NCBI GenBank assembly: GCA_945494195.1
Contig: CALYVJ010000049.1
Coordinates: 1-8,942, forward strand
From: an uncultured Selenomonas sp.
GTDB taxonomy: Bacteria > Bacillota > Negativicutes > Selenomonadales > Selenomonadaceae
Direction: 5' to 3'
Length of the DNA: 8,942 bases
Under the pieces are notes generated by a model. The model saw nothing but the letters and a program-made list of their open reading frames with translations, was not told the DNA's origin and did not search any database. Shown here piece by piece: positions 1 through 6,507 of this stretch (the stretch's first letter is position 1; every line of letters starts with the position of its first letter). The position numbers and the translations under genes are program-made.

Positions 1-14
1 TAACGGGCTCGCAT

Positions 15-70
15 ACAAAAAGCTGACCCTTGACAAGTCAAATTTGACCTGTCAAGGGTCAGCTTTTTGT
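15..70 (-). terminator. Bidirectional intrinsic terminator closing the PTS operon
   Basis: Bases 15-35 pair perfectly with 50-70 to give a 21-bp stem. After one mismatch (36/49) a further 5 bp (37-41 with 44-48) close the top. The GC-rich core is GCTGACCC/GGGTCAGC, flanked by an A5 run on one side and a T5 run on the other, so on either strand the transcript ends in a U-run. It begins 15 bases beyond the stop codon of the membrane protein gene at 85-582. On the minus strand it ends the nagE-crr-membrane protein operon. The symmetry suggests it also stops a convergent transcript from the left, which is not in the window. Confidence 0.87.
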
Positions 71-84
71 GCTTTAAAAGATAA

Positions 85-582
85 TTACCGGACAGACGAA
101 ATTCTAAGGTTCATTTTCCTGGCCAAGAAAATTCCCACCATGCCCGTCACGAGCTGAGGCCAGCTCATCATAAACAGCAGTATTCCCATCATTGCCTGCG
201 GCAGTTCCAGCAGCTGCCAAACTGCCAGCGTACCACCATATAAAATCGCGGTCTTGACAACCGGCGCCAGATACAACAAACTGCTATACCGAAAGATTCC
301 CGTCCAAAGCGTGAACGCTATATTTCCACCGGCCACGACCGGAATCATCCAAACGATCGGCAGCTGTCCCTGGACGAAAGCGCCCAAGGGCAGTACGCCG
401 CCAATCACAGCCGCCCAGCAGCTACCCGTATGCCAAATACTGAGCACCATAACCGCGTTCAGCAAGCTCCCAATCAAGAATATATTGACCGGGCCTGGAA
501 TCATCGGGATGACGAGCCGGATACTCTGAACCAACAGTGCTATCGCCAAAAACATAGCCAGCACCGTCCAAGATTGCTTCAT
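85..582 (-). CDS. Small polytopic membrane protein, ECF transporter S-component-like
   Basis: A 165-residue, very hydrophobic protein with about six membrane segments (roughly residues 5-26, 31-50, 55-74, 76-97, 102-122 and 128-153) and a short basic C-terminus (ARKMNLRISSVR). Size and topology match substrate-binding S components of ECF vitamin or metal transporters and related uncharacterised membrane proteins. Motif-like stretches PGPVNIFLIGSLLNA (29-43) and QGQLPIVWMIPVVAGGN (71-87) recall that group, but this is from memory. I do not see a signature that fixes the substrate. The ATG at 580-582 has a good ribosome binding site (GAGGTGG, 5 bases upstream). It lies 27 bases after crr and before a terminator, so it is the last gene of the PTS operon. 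If it is an S component it would need an EcfA/EcfT module encoded elsewhere. It could instead be a membrane partner of unknown role. Confidence 0.75.
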   Translation of the reverse strand: MKQSWTVLAMFLAIALLVQSIRLVIPMIPGPVNIFLIGSLLNAVMVLSIWHTGSCWAAVIGGVLPLGAFVQGQLPIVWMIPVVAGGNIAFTLWTGIFRYSSLLYLAPVVKTAILYGGTLAVWQLLELPQAMMGILLFMMSWPQLVTGMVGIFLARKMNLRISSVR

Positions 583-609
583 TTGTCCACCTCTTTGCCG
601 ATACGAAGC

Positions 610-1086
610 TTAGAGCTGTACCGTAAGGACTCGCTCAGACTGCTCCAAATGTTTTTCAATCTTTTTGGCTTTTTCCTCTCCGTTGGTGAGCGCAATGATT
701 GTCGTAAGCGGTTTACCTTCCTTCTTGATAGAAGCCGCATCAAAGCGAATCAACGCATCGCCGCGACGAACTTTTGCCCCCTGCTGGGTAAGTGCCTCAA
801 AGCCGCGGCCCCCAAGTTCAACCGTATCAAGACCGACATGGATAAGCACCTCAAGACCATCCGACTCAATCGCTACGGCATGCAGCGTATCGGCTAAGAG
901 CTTTATGGTACCATCGCATGGAGCCGTTATGGTATCTGCTCCCTCCGCTGGCTCAACAGCAAAGCCATCGCCCATCATTTTCTGGGAGAAAACCGCATCG
1001 TTGACTTCCGTGATGTCGAGGATAGTCCCCGCCACTGGAGCTGCAATATCTTTCTCTTTTTTTCCAAATCCAAACAATCCAAACAT
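610..1086 (-). CDS. crr: PTS glucose-type EIIA domain protein
   Basis: A 158-residue cytoplasmic phosphocarrier of the glucose-type IIA family (PTS_EIIA_1), close to the usual length of a stand-alone EIIA-Glc. The fold's landmarks are present: IAAPVAGTILDI (14-25), an F-x-QKMMGDGFAVEP stretch (33-46), APCDGTI (55-61), and the active-site block LIHVGLDTVEL (81-91). In that block His83 is the predicted phosphorylation site and His69 the partner histidine. It accepts phosphate from HPr and passes it to the IIB domain of the adjacent IICB protein. The ATG is preceded by AAAGGA at suitable spacing. It lies 18 bases after the nagE-like stop and 27 before the membrane protein gene, so it is co-transcribed with both. 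The symbol crr marks the family. Whether it also has E. coli-like regulatory roles cannot be told. Confidence 0.94.
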   Translation of the reverse strand: MFGLFGFGKKEKDIAAPVAGTILDITEVNDAVFSQKMMGDGFAVEPAEGADTITAPCDGTIKLLADTLHAVAIESDGLEVLIHVGLDTVELGGRGFEALTQQGAKVRRGDALIRFDAASIKKEGKPLTTIIALTNGEEKAKKIEKHLEQSERVLTVQL

Positions 1087-1104
1087 AACGTAAATCCTTT
1101 CGTT

Positions 1105-2487
1105 TTAGCGACAAGCCTTCTTCATCGCATCCGCGATGTGTTCCGCCTGCGTTCCGAGAACGACCTGAACCGCCTGTCCCTTGCAGACAACGCCCTTAGC
1201 ACCAAGCTTTTTGAGCGCTGCTTCATCGACCAAACTGCTGTCTTCCACCTTGAAGCGCAGACGCGTGATGCACGAAGAAATTTCGAGCAGATTCTCTTTT
1301 CCGCCCAGATTCGTAATCATTGCCTGAACATAGACACCTTCCTCAGCAGCCTCAACTTCGTCAGCTTCAGCGGATTCATCATCATAACGGCCAATCGTCG
1401 GAATATCAAAATGACGGATGCTCCAGCTGAAAATTACATAATACAGAACAAAGAATACGGCACCAATGCCGAGGATAAGTGCCGGATTCGTTGCCAGTCC
1501 CCAGTTAAGTACATAGTCGATAGCCCCCCCCGAGAATCCGAAACCATGAAGGACGCCCATACTGTAAGTAACCGACAGTGCCAAGCCCGTAAGGATGGCA
1601 TGAACGACGTAAAGAGCCGGTGCCAAGAACATAAACATGAACTCAATCGGCTCCGTAATCCCCGTAAGGAACGAAGTAAAGGCCACCGATGCCAAAGCAC
1701 CAGCAATCACCGGACGATTTTCCGGTTTGGCAGCACGATACATAGCCAAAGCTACAGCCGGCATACCGAACATCATCATGACGAAGAAACCTGCCATAAA
1801 CATACCGGCATGAGGGTCACCGGCAAAGAAACGATTGAGGTCACCCGTGGCAACGACACCGGCCGGCGTCGTATACTCACCAAATACGAACCAGATAAAA
1901 CTGTTGAGGATATGGTGAAGACCAAACGGGATAAGCAGGCGGTTCAGTACACCATAGACAAACGTTCCCACGACTCCGGCGCTGATAATCCACTCACCAA
2001 TGCCATGAATAAAGGTCTGGCACGGTCCCCAGATTACGCCAAAGATTCCCGCCAGCACAATCGATACGACAGCCGTCACAATCGGCACAAACCGCCGACC
2101 AGAAAAGAACCCCAGAAACTCTGGCATCTTGATATTATAAAAGCGGTTGTAGAGGACACCAGCCTCGATACCGCTGACAATACCAGCCAACACACTCATA
2201 TTGAGCGTCTCATCGATTGCCTTGAGTCCCGAGGTCAGTACCAGATAACCGATACCACCCGCCAGACCAGCAGCACCATTATTTTCGCGTGCCAGACCAA
2301 CGGCAATACCAATCGCAAAGATAAGTGCCAAATTGTCAAAAACCGCACCGCCAGCCTTGGTGATAAACGGAATATTGAATACATCCGGCGCACCGAGACG
2401 TAACAAAAGGGCAGCTGCAGGAAGCACAGCCACCGGCAGCATCAATGCCTTACCAATGCTCTGGAGCCTTTCCCAAATACTGTTCAT
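1105..2487 (-). CDS. nagE: PTS N-acetylglucosamine/glucose permease IICB
   Basis: A sugar-specific permease of the glucose superfamily PTS with a fused IIC membrane domain (about residues 1-360) and cytoplasmic IIB domain (about 385-460). They are joined by an acidic linker rich in Asp, Glu and Ala. IIC shows the family's GITEPIEF motif (276-283) and the GLHHILNSFIWF segment (189-200), which resembles NagE-type proteins more than PtsG. I therefore favour N-acetylglucosamine, with glucose as the alternative. IIB contains SSCITRLRF, with Cys406 as the phosphorylated residue. No IIA is fused; the next gene, 18 bases on, supplies it. I start at the ATG at 2487, not the one at 2493: GGGAGG (2495-2500) lies 7 bases from the former and only 1 from the latter. 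From about codon 30 on the gene uses no TTA, CTA or TCA codons, consistent with high expression. Confidence 0.92.
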   Translation of the reverse strand: MNSIWERLQSIGKALMLPVAVLPAAALLLRLGAPDVFNIPFITKAGGAVFDNLALIFAIGIAVGLARENNGAAGLAGGIGYLVLTSGLKAIDETLNMSVLAGIVSGIEAGVLYNRFYNIKMPEFLGFFSGRRFVPIVTAVVSIVLAGIFGVIWGPCQTFIHGIGEWIISAGVVGTFVYGVLNRLLIPFGLHHILNSFIWFVFGEYTTPAGVVATGDLNRFFAGDPHAGMFMAGFFVMMMFGMPAVALAMYRAAKPENRPVIAGALASVAFTSFLTGITEPIEFMFMFLAPALYVVHAILTGLALSVTYSMGVLHGFGFSGGAIDYVLNWGLATNPALILGIGAVFFVLYYVIFSWSIRHFDIPTIGRYDDESAEADEVEAAEEGVYVQAMITNLGGKENLLEISSCITRLRFKVEDSSLVDEAALKKLGAKGVVCKGQAVQVVLGTQAEHIADAMKKACR

Positions 2488-2494
2488 AATCATT

Positions 2495-2500
2495 CCTCCC
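2495..2500 (-). promoter_or_regulatory. Ribosome binding site deciding the nagE start
   Basis: GGGAGG reads on the minus strand from 2500 to 2495. Two in-frame ATGs follow, at 2493 and 2487. The spacing is 1 base to the first and 7 to the second, so the second should be used. Confidence 0.75.
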
Positions 2501-2502
2501 TA

Positions 2503-2520
2503 CAAATTATAGCTAATTTG
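2503..2520. promoter_or_regulatory. Candidate operator or RNA hairpin before nagE
   Basis: An exact hyphenated palindrome: 7-base arms CAAATTA (2503-2509) and TAATTTG (2514-2520) around TAGC. It lies immediately upstream of the nagE ribosome binding site and downstream of the proposed promoter. As DNA it could be a repressor site for a sugar regulator. As RNA it would form a weak A/U-rich hairpin 2 bases from the Shine-Dalgarno sequence. It includes a TATAAT on the minus strand (2511-2506). With no matching -35, and a start point that would fall inside the ribosome binding site, that is unlikely to be a true -10. Confidence 0.4.
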
Positions 2521-2521
2521 C

Positions 2522-2558
2522 AAAAAAATAAACCGCCGAGCACTTTGCCCACGGCGGC
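2522..2558 (-). terminator. Intrinsic terminator or leader attenuator before nagE
   Basis: On the minus strand CCGCCG (2557-2552) pairs with CGGCGG (2538-2533) across a 13-base loop, followed by TTTATTTTTTT. It lies 128 bases beyond the HD-GYP stop, and it can end that transcript. It also sits directly at the predicted start point of the nagE promoter (2566-2595), so it would form the very 5' end of the nagE mRNA. The stem is short (6 bp, all GC) and the loop is large, so it is probably of moderate strength. Confidence 0.65.
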
Positions 2559-2565
2559 CTTTTTT

Positions 2566-2595
2566 ATTATACTTCTTAGGAAGCTCACTCGTCAA
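2566..2595 (-). promoter_or_regulatory. Predicted sigma-70 type promoter of the nagE-crr operon
   Basis: TTGACG (2595-2590) and a perfect TATAAT (2571-2566) are separated by 18 bases on the minus strand. The start point would fall near 2559, giving a leader of about 70 bases that begins with the hairpin at 2533-2557. The -35 overlaps the stop codon of the possible 22-codon mini-gene. No cre-like catabolite site is obvious to me around it. Confidence 0.68.
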
Positions 2596-2660
2596 TACCT
2601 CACCGTTTGCCTGCGCGGTATTCCCAGAGCGGCCTTTATCCGATTCACTCTCTTAACCAT
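2592..2660 (-). CDS. Possible 22-residue basic mini-protein
   Basis: A short reading frame, ATG (2660-2658) to TGA (2594-2592), in the 193-base gap between the HD-GYP gene and nagE. It encodes a strongly basic peptide beginning MVKRVNRIKAALG and ending RRQTVRY, with 8 Lys/Arg and no acidic residue in 22. A purine-rich GAGGTG (2673-2668) lies 7 bases upstream of the ATG, a proper Shine-Dalgarno position, and the frame begins 26 bases after the HD-GYP stop. It would be translated from the HD-GYP transcript. I recognise no family. Frames this short arise often by chance, and its 3' end overlaps the nagE -35, so this is a candidate only. Confidence 0.25.
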   Translation of the reverse strand: MVKRVNRIKAALGIPRRQTVRY

Positions 2661-2686
2661 AGCACTACACCTCGTTAGAATTAACC

Positions 2687-3766
2687 TTACACCGAAATCT
2701 CTCTGGCCGAAAGGATGGAATCAATCTTAACGCTGCGGGTACTATTGAGGTCGATGAATTCCCCACGGGTAGTCTGGACAATGGGCAGACTCGTAACCCG
2801 GCTTTCGTCAATATAGACGATACGGCCGCGTTCGCCATTACTGAGCTGCCCCCAGTTGCCATTTAACGCATGACAGAGGTTCTTGATAAACAACACGCCG
2901 TATTCTGTATCGAGTTTTCCATTAACGATATCATCGTAGAGAATTACGAATACATCAAAGGGAGAGCGGCGTTTTGCAAAGACACGGTCACCAGCCATGG
3001 CATCATAGATATCAAGGATTGCCAGCACCCGCCCAAAGCGGGAAATCTGATTCTTGGTGAGATTATGCGGATAGCCGGAACCATCACAGCGCTCGTGATG
3101 CTGCAATACCCCTTCCATGATATCCCGATTGGCGCTGAGCGTCGTCATACCAATCATATCGTGACCAAACTGCGTATGCTTTTTCACCATATCAAATTCT
3201 TCTGGGGTCAGCCGACCTTTCTTATCTAAAATATCCTTGGAAATGCGCATCTTGCCCAGATCCAGGAAGAGTCCGGCAATAACCAGGTTATACTGATCCA
3301 GTACCGACCAATTGAGCCATTTTCCCATCAACCCTGCCAGGATGCCAACGTGCAGGCAATGATTGACCAGAACACTGCCTTCGCGCGTCATGTTATGGAT
3401 CTGCGAAACCGCTTTTGCCCCATCGCAGAGCTCACGAAAATTCCTTTCATCCATGATGGCTTGCAGCTCCGCTGCGTCAAATTCGCCCCGCTCCGAAAGC
3501 GCCCAAAACATAGGCTCCAGCTTATGATACACTTCGTTATAGCAGGCGATATAATCATCATCAAGCAGGAACTCATTCCCCGGAATATCGATAACCGCCT
3601 CTTCTTCGATATAAACCTTAAAGATTGGGCGGTCCAGCAAATTATAAATCAATTCTTTGGTCATGACGGTACCCGAACCAATAAGGATATTTGCACTCTC
3701 ATCCATTACATCACGCCCGACCACCATGCCGGCACGCAAATCTTCGATTGCATATGACTTTAACAC
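2687..3766 (-). CDS. HD-GYP domain protein with degenerate HD motif
   Basis: About 359 residues, no membrane segment. Numbering here is from the GTG at 3775. An N-terminal region (IEDLRAGMVVGRDV, 10-23) is typical of Bacillota HD-GYP proteins. The HD-GYP domain spans about 135-305. The C-terminal tail (LSNGERGRIVYID, then PIVQTTRGEFIDL) is the usual small beta region. HD-GYP enzymes hydrolyse cyclic-di-GMP. Retained landmarks are His139/His142, Lys199-His200, HHERCDGSGYP (226-236) and ILDIYDAM (253-260). The HD pair, however, reads LFLDLGK: Leu171 replaces the metal-ligand His while Asp172 stays. Activity is therefore uncertain; it may be a sensor or bind metals differently. There is no receiver or GGDEF domain. 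Starts are GTG at 3775 or 3766. I prefer 3766 because GGAAGG (3776-3781) abuts the first but lies 9 bases from the second. Confidence 0.92.
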   Translation of the reverse strand: MLKSYAIEDLRAGMVVGRDVMDESANILIGSGTVMTKELIYNLLDRPIFKVYIEEEAVIDIPGNEFLLDDDYIACYNEVYHKLEPMFWALSERGEFDAAELQAIMDERNFRELCDGAKAVSQIHNMTREGSVLVNHCLHVGILAGLMGKWLNWSVLDQYNLVIAGLFLDLGKMRISKDILDKKGRLTPEEFDMVKKHTQFGHDMIGMTTLSANRDIMEGVLQHHERCDGSGYPHNLTKNQISRFGRVLAILDIYDAMAGDRVFAKRRSPFDVFVILYDDIVNGKLDTEYGVLFIKNLCHALNGNWGQLSNGERGRIVYIDESRVTSLPIVQTTRGEFIDLNSTRSVKIDSILSAREISV

Positions 3767-3775
3767 TACGATCAC

Positions 3776-3781
3776 CCTTCC
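3776..3781 (-). promoter_or_regulatory. Ribosome binding site of the HD-GYP gene
   Basis: GGAAGG reads directly into a GTG (3775-3773). The combined stretch AAGGGTGATC resembles an anti-16S pairing sequence, so that GTG is probably part of the ribosome binding site and the GTG at 3766-3764 the true start. Confidence 0.5.
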
Positions 3782-3821
3782 GAGGATTACTTACACATCC
3801 AAGTTCTAAATATGACAATTT

Positions 3822-3830
3822 ATTATATCA
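3822..3830 (-). promoter_or_regulatory. Extended -10 promoter of the HD-GYP gene
   Basis: TGATATAAT on the minus strand is a perfect extended -10 element (TGN-TATAAT). No good -35 lies 16-19 bases upstream, which is normal for this promoter class. The start point near 3815 leaves a leader of about 45-50 bases. The rest of the 170-base gap to leuS (3776-3945) is AT-rich. It holds only a weak 5-bp hairpin (3889-3893 with 3900-3904) without an adjacent T-run, so I see no convincing leuS terminator and read-through is possible. Confidence 0.55.
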
Positions 3831-3945
3831 TATTTCTTCGTGATTCGTACATACTATTACAAAAATGTTAAAAAGCGACACCACCCTCCCCATATCAAAA
3901 TGGGCTGTGAAATTACAGTTTGTAGTTTCGATTTATTCAAAGACG

Positions 3946-6423
3946 TTAGCCCTTTACTACAATATTGACGAGTTTTTTCGGCACGCAGATAACTTTGACA
4001 ATCTGCTTGCCCTCCGTAAGCTCTTTGGCTCGTGGCAATTCCATGACTACCTTTTCCATTGCTTCGCGGTCAAGATCTGGCGATACCATGATCTTATCGC
4101 GGACCTTGCCGTTGATCTGCAGAACAATCTCAATCTCATCCTGTTTCATGGCTGCCTCATCATAGACCGGCCATTTCTGCTGATGGACACTGCCTTCGAC
4201 GAACAGATGGCTCCAAAGTTCCTCCGTAATGTGCGGTGCGAACGGTGCGAGCATCTTGACGAGGTTCACGGCCATCTCACGGGCAAGACCAGCATTGAGT
4301 TCCTTGTCCTGGAAGCCATAGAAGGCGTTGACCAACTCCATGACCGACGAAATCGCCGTGTTGAACATAAAGCGGTCGCGGACATCTTCCGTTACCTTCT
4401 TGATGGTACCATGGAGGATGCGGCGCAGTTCCTTCTCGTCCTTCGTCAGAGCCGTCACATCATAATCGTCCTTGCCAGCCTTGATGGCCTCTTCGAAGTG
4501 GCCGAGGATACGCCATACGCGGTTGAGGAAACGGTACGCACCTTCGACGCCCTGGTCGCTCCACTCGAGGTCGCGGTCAACCGGTGCTGCGAACAGAATG
4601 AACAGGCGGGCCGTATCGGCACCGTACTTGCCGATGATTTCTTCCGGCGATACGACATTGCCCTTGGACTTCGACATCTTCGAACCATCTTTGAGGACCA
4701 TGCCCTGCGTCAACAGATTCTTGAACGGCTCATCGAAATCGACCAGCCCGGCGTCTTTGAGGACCTTCGTGAAGAAGCGCGAATACAGGAGGTGCAGGAT
4801 GGCATGCTCGATACCGCCGATGTACTGGTCGACCGGTGCCCAATAGTTTACCTTATCCTTAGCGAAAGGCGCCTTGTCATTGTGCGGGTCCGTATAGCGC
4901 AGGAAATACCAGGACGAGCAGATGAATGTATCCATCGTGTCGGTCTCACGCGTTGCATCAGCACCGCATTTCGGGCACTTGCAATGCAGGAATTTCTCAC
5001 TGCTGGCCAGCGGCGATACCGAACCAGCCTCAAAGGAAACATCCGTCGGCAACATGACCGGCAGCTGCTCTTCTGGCACGAGAACTTCGCCGCAATGCGG
5101 GCAGTTTATGACCGGAATCGGTGCGCCCCAATAACGCTGGCGCGAAATCAGCCAATCGCGCAGACGGAAGTTGACCTTGCGTTTACCAAAGCCCTGCTCC
5201 TCGGCATAGTCCATGATGGCCTTGACGGCTTCATGCATATCCATGCCCGTAAACTGGGCCGAATTGACCAGGCGGCCATCTTTTTCGACATAGGCTTCCG
5301 TCATTTCCTCAAGCACCAGCTCCTTATCCTTCGGCTGCAGCGTCAGGATGATTGGCAGATCGTATTTTTTCGCAAACATCCAGTCACGGGAGTCACCGGA
5401 CGGAACGCCCATGACTGCGCCCGTGCCGTAGTCAGCCACAACATAGTTCGTAATCCAGAGCTGTGCCTTCTCGCCATTGAACGGATTGACGGCATAGAAG
5501 CCCGTAAACATGCCTTCTTTTTCCGACTCGCTCGACGTGCGCTCGATATCGGACTGATTGCGGACCTTCTGGCAGAATGCCTTGAGTTCCTCAGCCTTGC
5601 CGCTCTTTTCGATAAGCTTTTCAACGAGAGCATTCTCCGGAGCCAGTGCTACGAAGGTGATACCATAAGCCGTATCCGGACGCGTCGTATAGACGACAAG
5701 TTTCTCATCGAGTTCTGGCACGTCCAGCGTGATTTCCAGACCTTCGCTGCGGCCAATCCAGTTGTCCTGCATCGTCTTGACGCGCTCCGGCCACCCCTCA
5801 AGCTTATCGAGATCTTTCAAGAGCACATCAGCATAATCCGTAATCTTGAGGAACCACTGCGACAGGTCTTTCTTCTGGACATCGGAATCGCAGCGCCAGC
5901 ATTTGCCATCGATAACCTGCTCGTTGGCCAAAACCGTACCGCAGGTATCGCACCAATTGACCGAAGCTTTTTTCTTGTAAGCCAACCCTTTTTTGTAGAA
6001 GAGCTCAAAGAGCCACTGGGTCCACTTGTAGTATTCCGGCGTGCAGGTCAGAACTTCGCGGTCCCAATCGTAGGAGAGGCCCATCTTCTTCTGCTGCTTC
6101 TCCATGTTCTCGATATTGCTGAACGTCCAATCCGCTGGGCTTACGCCATGCTTGATGGCCGCATTCTCAGCTGGCATACCGAAGGAGTCAAAACCCATCG
6201 GATGCAGGACATTATAGCCCTCCATCGTCTTGTAGCGGGCCATGACATCGCCGATGGCATAGTTGCGGACATGTCCCATGTGCAAGTTGCCCGACGGATA
6301 CGGGAACATCTCCAGCGCATAATACTTCGGACGATCCGGGTCAGCCTCCGTCTTATAGACCTGCTCATTTTCCCATTTGTCCTGCCATTTTTTCTCGATC
6401 TCCTGCGGTGAATACTTCTCCAA
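3946..6423 (-). CDS. leuS: Leucyl-tRNA synthetase
   Basis: A full-length bacterial class Ia LeuRS of 825 residues that charges tRNA-Leu with leucine in the cytoplasm. The HIGH-type motif is HMGH (48-51) in [14 protein letters not shown], and KMSKS is at 582-586. Cys pairs at 158/161 and 175/178 form the zinc-binding insertion. A second Cys set (441/444 and 481-486) lies in the region before the leucine-specific section. The CP1 editing domain shows TTRPDT (246-251) and [10 protein letters not shown] (332-341), followed by SGDSRD, where most LeuRS have HD; Asp344 is kept. The anticodon-binding and C-terminal domains are complete, ending KLVNIVVKG. The start is TTG, supported by AGGAGG (6432-6437) 8 bases upstream and by the usual N-terminus [14 protein letters not shown]. 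From codon 6 on there is no TTA, CTA or TCA codon, a strong codon bias. Confidence 0.99.
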   Translation of the reverse strand: MEKYSPQEIEKKWQDKWENEQVYKTEADPDRPKYYALEMFPYPSGNLHMGHVRNYAIGDVMARYKTMEGYNVLHPMGFDSFGMPAENAAIKHGVSPADWTFSNIENMEKQQKKMGLSYDWDREVLTCTPEYYKWTQWLFELFYKKGLAYKKKASVNWCDTCGTVLANEQVIDGKCWRCDSDVQKKDLSQWFLKITDYADVLLKDLDKLEGWPERVKTMQDNWIGRSEGLEITLDVPELDEKLVVYTTRPDTAYGITFVALAPENALVEKLIEKSGKAEELKAFCQKVRNQSDIERTSSESEKEGMFTGFYAVNPFNGEKAQLWITNYVVADYGTGAVMGVPSGDSRDWMFAKKYDLPIILTLQPKDKELVLEEMTEAYVEKDGRLVNSAQFTGMDMHEAVKAIMDYAEEQGFGKRKVNFRLRDWLISRQRYWGAPIPVINCPHCGEVLVPEEQLPVMLPTDVSFEAGSVSPLASSEKFLHCKCPKCGADATRETDTMDTFICSSWYFLRYTDPHNDKAPFAKDKVNYWAPVDQYIGGIEHAILHLLYSRFFTKVLKDAGLVDFDEPFKNLLTQGMVLKDGSKMSKSKGNVVSPEEIIGKYGADTARLFILFAAPVDRDLEWSDQGVEGAYRFLNRVWRILGHFEEAIKAGKDDYDVTALTKDEKELRRILHGTIKKVTEDVRDRFMFNTAISSVMELVNAFYGFQDKELNAGLAREMAVNLVKMLAPFAPHITEELWSHLFVEGSVHQQKWPVYDEAAMKQDEIEIVLQINGKVRDKIMVSPDLDREAMEKVVMELPRAKELTEGKQIVKVICVPKKLVNIVVKG

Positions 6424-6431
6424 AACGATCT

Positions 6432-6437
6432 CCTCCT
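6432..6437 (-). promoter_or_regulatory. Strong ribosome binding site supporting the TTG start of leuS
   Basis: A perfect AGGAGG on the minus strand, 8 bases before the TTG at 6423-6421. A consensus site combined with a weak start codon fixes the start. No ATG or GTG nearby competes in frame. Confidence 0.85.
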
Positions 6438-6446
6438 AAAAGATAG

Positions 6447-6477
6447 AAAAACCCCCGTCTGCAAAATGCAGCCGGGG
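6447..6477 (-). terminator. Intrinsic terminator in the leuS leader
   Basis: On the minus strand CCCCG and CTGCA (6477-6467) pair with TGCAG and CGGGG (6463-6453). One mismatch (6458/6472) interrupts the stem, the loop is 3 bases, and GTTTTT follows. It lies only 10 bases upstream of the leuS ribosome binding site and downstream of the leuS promoter at 6508-6537. It can end yitT transcripts, but any RNA from the leuS promoter must also cross it, so it is a candidate attenuator. Confidence 0.82.
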
Positions 6478-6507
6478 ATTGAAATTCGCGTTTTACAGCT
6501 AAAGCCT

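Noticed and set aside
1138..2403. A 421-codon open frame on the plus strand opposite nagE
   Set aside because: Same cause: codon-register shadow of a codon-biased gene. The product is rich in Arg, His, Asn and Thr and has no recognisable motif.
2506..2511. A second TATAAT close to the nagE start
   Set aside because: No acceptable -35 lies 16-19 bases upstream, and the start point would fall within or next to the ribosome binding site. The upstream TTGACG-N18-TATAAT is the better promoter.
3889..3904. Hairpin after leuS as a terminator
   Set aside because: Only 5 bp with a 6-base loop and no adjacent T-run on the minus strand. It is too weak to call.
3865..6411. An 848-codon open frame on the plus strand opposite leuS
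   Set aside because: It lies in exact codon register with leuS, so each of its codons is the complement of a leuS codon. It is open only because leuS lacks TTA, CTA and TCA. Its translation resembles no protein and leuS is unmistakable.
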